From: Fennellomyces sp. T-0311
Taxonomy: Eukaryota > Mucoromycota > Mucoromycetes > Mucorales > Lichtheimiaceae
Assembly (NCBI GenBank): GCA_025266875.1
Contig: JALLLT010000039.1
Location: 1 to 64,000 of the forward strand
Reading direction: 5' to 3'
Length of the DNA stretch: 64,000 bases
The stretch's first letter is position 1, and every line of letters starts with the position of its first letter. This document shows positions 61,688 to 64,000 of the stretch, one piece after another. Position numbers and translations under genes: made by a program. The notes under the pieces were generated by a model. The model made no database searches. It was given only the letters and a program-made list of their open reading frames with translations, and had not been told where the DNA came from.

Positions 61688-62089
61688 ATGTCATCACCAC
61701 CCAACAATCCCAACAAACCGAATCTCAACATATACACCGGACATCATACGAATAATCCTGGTGGGTTCCGCATACCGTCATCGCCTACAAGTAATCCTGG
61801 AGGCTTCTCTGTAATATACTTGCCACATGAGAATCATCAACACCAGCAACAATATATGAACAATCCATATGAATATCAGCATCAACATCAATACCACCCA
61901 CAGCATCAATATCAACATCAGCATCCAGGTCCTATGAATGGGCCGGGTGGATTCGTTTTACCGTCTAACAATCCAAACTACAGTAACTACCACCACCACC
62001 ACTATCCCGGAGCAGGAGGCCCATCGCCACCACCGCAATATATGCAACCCCCTGGGAGTCTGCCACAATTCCCGCCTCGATATCAGTGA
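61688..62089 (+). CDS. Low-complexity His/Gln/Pro-rich protein with NPGGF motifs, 133 aa
   Basis: A single exon preceded by an A-rich AAAAAAA stretch directly before the ATG. Contains three similar motifs: NPGGFRIPSS (residues ~27-36), NPGGFSVIYLP (~42-52) and GPGGFVLPSNN (~86-96). These are separated by His/Gln/Tyr runs (QYHPQHQYQHQHP) and a HHHHY block; the end is Pro-rich. No known domain. Probably disordered and perhaps self-associating. Just after the stop is a short hairpin (62092-62114) that could belong to the 3' UTR. The following HLH gene starts 178 bp downstream on the same strand. Splicing the two into one protein is possible only through a long atypical intron, so I keep them apart. 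Confidence 0.6.
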   Translation: MSSPPNNPNKPNLNIYTGHHTNNPGGFRIPSSPTSNPGGFSVIYLPHENHQHQQQYMNNPYEYQHQHQYHPQHQYQHQHPGPMNGPGGFVLPSNNPNYSNYHHHHYPGAGGPSPPPQYMQPPGSLPQFPPRYQ

Positions 62090-62091
62090 GA

Positions 62092-62114
62092 ATTCCTAGT
62101 ATATGTCTAGGAAT
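62092..62114 (+). other. Short perfect hairpin in 3' flank
   Basis: ATTCCTAG (62092-62099), 7-nt loop, CTAGGAAT (62107-62114). Lies 3 bp after the stop codon of the NPGGF gene. Confidence 0.5.
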
Positions 62115-62266
62115 AGAGTGTTAGATACTTGGAATTTCAAGTGATGCAATCATGATGTATAATACTATTCAAACGAAAGACAATTAAGGGTTTTTCTTAT
62201 TTATACTCTGTATAACTTTGTGTATATTTATTTATTCTTCTTCCTTTTCAAATAAAAATCAATACC

Positions 62267-62575
62267 ATGGATCCACGCTTACTCTATGACCTGAATGACG
62301 GTTCCATCGACAATGGAAAACGCCGTCGCATGAACCACAATGCAAACGAGCGCTATCGCCGCAGCGTATTGAATGCCCAGTACGACCAGCTGGCCCGTGC
62401 TCTTCCTCTCCTTTGCAAGTACAACCGACGCCCATCCAAACGGGTAATCATCGAAGCGGCGTTGGCGTGGGTGTATCAAACACAGTTGAACGAATTTCGA
62501 TATCGCGAGGAGTTGCTTCGGTTGCAGAGAGAGAATGCAAGGCTAACGAAGAAGGCAGCGCAGCAGCATTTTTAA
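62267..62575 (+). CDS. Small basic helix-loop-helix protein, 102 aa
   Basis: A single exon with an ACC-ATGG start. MDPRLLYDLNDGSID leads into a basic region KRRRMNHNANERYRRS (residues 19-34; N-x-x-E-R-x-R-R, the E-box-reading pattern). Helix 1 is VLNAQYDQLARALPLL, then a short loop (CKYNRRP), helix 2 SKRVIIEAALAWVYQTQLNEF, and a coiled-coil extension REELLRLQRENARLTKK. The Glu and Arg of the basic helix are those that contact CANNTG in bHLH proteins, so E-box binding as a homo- or heterodimer is expected. There is no separate activation domain. Nothing in the sequence tells which process it controls. Confidence 0.82.
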   Translation: MDPRLLYDLNDGSIDNGKRRRMNHNANERYRRSVLNAQYDQLARALPLLCKYNRRPSKRVIIEAALAWVYQTQLNEFRYREELLRLQRENARLTKKAAQQHF

Positions 62576-62665
62576 TGTGTGTGGATGGTTGGGAGAGGTC
62601 ATGTACAAATGTTTTGAGCAAACAAAAGGATATAGTAATAAAAAAAAAAAATATCGCTTGCTTGT

Positions 62666-64000
62666 TCACTCGTGGCTTCGATACGTCAAGCCCATGGATG
62701 GCATTCTTCTGTTGCCATCATTTCTTTTCGCGATCACTGCTTGAAGCGACTTTGACTCTCGCACGAGTTTGTTTTTATTCAGGCCAACACGGATTGATGG
62801 TGGCTTCAATGTTGATTTGCTGATGCCTTTTTCTGATTTCTTGCTACTGCCTTTTCCGTGCTTCTTGTTACTGCGAGTGCTTTTAGCAATGGTGCTGCTG
62901 CTTGCTGAGGTGGCATTCGATGCTTCGTCTCCATGTTCGTGATTATCAGCGTGTGATGGGTAGTAGTCGGGCAATGACGATTGCGTGGTATTGGCGGTAC
63001 GAGCGCTTGAAGAAGATCCTTGCGATGCCTTGTTGTGTTTCCTTGATTGGGGTGACTTCTTGCTTTGCTTTCGTGCGTCTACTTGGAGTGTAGTCCAAGG
63101 TTGCGACGAGCATTGTATTGGTTGATCGGCTTTTTCGACGATTGTCTGGATGCTTTGCTCGCATTGGGTCGTGTTCTTGTTTTCCTTGGATGAGCCAGAT
63201 GATGATGGTTGAGACAGGTGCTGGACAGGTGTCTCTAGTTGCGGTGTGCTTGTATTATTCTTGCAAGAGTCGTCTGGAGTACCTGTTAGCCATGGCTGGG
63301 AGGCTCGTCCTTCTTGAGGAGACCTGTCATGTTGGGAAGCATCTTGAGACGACATGAGAGGTTCACCCCCATTCTTGATAACACGGCGGTATTCCATAAG
63401 AGGTCGTTTCTGCGATTGTGAGCCGGACGGTTGAGAGGAAAGCTCTTGCGTGCTCTTGCAGACAGACAATGCGGATCCTTGTGAGAGGCCTTCAAACAAT
63501 TCTGTTGCGTTTATCAGTATATTGAAGTGATGATTACAGTGATTGCACATACCTTCCACAGACTGACTGAGCGTCTGACTGAGGTTTTGGCTCACGTACT
63601 TGTCCAGTGTGCTTTGAGTGCCAGCCTTGTTTGCTTGCTGACTTTCGGGCAAATCCAAGGAAGATAGAGTGTTTTGTTCTCTGGTGGCCGTTGATGGTCG
63701 TTGCGGCTGCGAAGGTTGTGACAAGATGATTTGTGAATTGTCGTCCACGAAATGTTGAGATACTTCGCGGTGCAAAGGCTCCTGCGGTTGCTGTTGCTGT
63801 TGTTGAGCTACCAATTGTGTGGGAGGCTCGTCTGGATCGTAGGGGATTGTATCGTCTTCGGTTTCACTGTTTGGTATAATTTCAGGTGTGTCTTGGTTCA
63901 GTGCCCAACCAGGGGTACGTGGCGAATACGGTGGCGAAGGTGTGCCGTAGACGAATGTCTCGGGTTGGTATTGACTATCGGGAGTGAACAGCGGCGCATC
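62666..64000 (-). CDS. SQ-rich disordered protein, 3' part, runs off the window
   Basis: Open from the window end (64000) to a stop at 62666-62668, with one intron, 63502-63552 (51 nt, GTATGT...ACAG, in frame and without a stop). About 427 residues are visible. The N-terminal visible part is Pro/acidic (GTPSPPYSPRTPGW, EIIPNSETEDDTIPYDPDEPP), then polyQ. A long region is crowded with Ser-Gln pairs (SQPSQP, SQNLSQTLSQS, SQPSGSQSQ), followed by a Ser/Lys-rich basic tail (SNKKHGKGSSKKSEKGISKS). Dense SQ/TQ clusters are typical targets of ATM/ATR (Tel1/Mec1) kinases. That, plus the QSTLDKYV segment resembling a PCNA-binding box, hints at a DNA-damage or chromosome protein, but this is inference. 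The real start and any domain lie beyond 64000. Confidence 0.7.
   Translation of the reverse strand, partial: DAPLFTPDSQYQPETFVYGTPSPPYSPRTPGWALNQDTPEIIPNSETEDDTIPYDPDEPPTQLVAQQQQQQPQEPLHREVSQHFVDDNSQIILSQPSQPQRPSTATREQNTLSSLDLPESQQANKAGTQSTLDKYVSQNLSQTLSQSVEGMCNHCNHHFNILINATELFEGLSQGSALSVCKSTQELSSQPSGSQSQKRPLMEYRRVIKNGGEPLMSSQDASQHDRSPQEGRASQPWLTGTPDDSCKNNTSTPQLETPVQHLSQPSSSGSSKENKNTTQCEQSIQTIVEKADQPIQCSSQPWTTLQVDARKQSKKSPQSRKHNKASQGSSSSARTANTTQSSLPDYYPSHADNHEHGDEASNATSASSSTIAKSTRSNKKHGKGSSKKSEKGISKSTLKPPSIRVGLNKNKLVRESKSLQAVIAKRNDGNRRMPSMGLTYRSHE

Overview
The window is nuclear DNA of a filamentous fungus, most likely an early-diverging Mucoromycota species (Mucorales). The signs are about 25 intron-bearing genes packed at 1-3 kb spacing, introns of 45-80 nt with GTAnGn donors and CTAAC/CTGAC-like branch points, and fungal families such as a bifunctional-type ATP sulfurylase, Zn2Cys6 and bZIP factors, AP-3 mu, Snf5 and NCL1/Trm4. 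The genus is a guess and I do not assert it. All exon/intron models were made by eye from reading frame, splice signals and fit to family sequence; lengths are consistent with whole codons unless stated.

Layout. 0-1 kb: broken 5' part of a PIF/Harbinger-type transposase, cut by the window edge. 1.6-6.2 kb: an orphan protein, ATP sulfurylase and, divergently, a Rossmann-fold protein. 6.6-10 kb: an eight-exon RRM+PUF RNA-binding protein. 10-24.8 kb: a gene-poor stretch holding three same-strand C2H2 zinc-finger genes (13.5, 16.4, 18.3 kb), one with a 22-unit TYPQN pentapeptide array, and a 3-phosphoglycerate dehydrogenase whose catalytic-relay Glu reads Gln. 24.8-28.1 kb: a Zn2Cys6 factor with a 7-nt microexon and a small bZIP protein. 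28.1-29.7 kb: intergenic with a large imperfect palindrome.

29.8-50 kb is the gene-dense housekeeping part: FAR-17a/AIG1-like membrane protein, TMEM62-like phosphoesterase, ribosomal protein uL23, serine palmitoyltransferase small subunit, a polyQ/acidic protein, Snf5 with a C-terminal GATA-type finger, AP-3 mu, a LINE 3' relic, two tandem SAM methyltransferases, tRNA m5C methyltransferase NCL1/Trm4, and a sorbit(ol)/arabinitol-type dehydrogenase. 50-53.3 kb: two tandem secreted-type inorganic pyrophosphatases. 53.3-61.6 kb: a second gene-poor, repeat-rich stretch holding only a HET-domain protein, degenerate ~450-bp tandem repeats and a 99-bp MITE. 61.7-64 kb: a low-complexity NPGGF protein, a small HLH factor and the 3' part of an SQ-rich protein that runs off the window.

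Functional links are loose, as usual in fungi. Sulfate activation and pyrophosphate removal are chemically coupled (ATP sulfurylase releases PPi), but the pyrophosphatases here look secretory. The most unusual regions are the C2H2 trio and the HET island, both in sparse DNA with relics of mobile elements.
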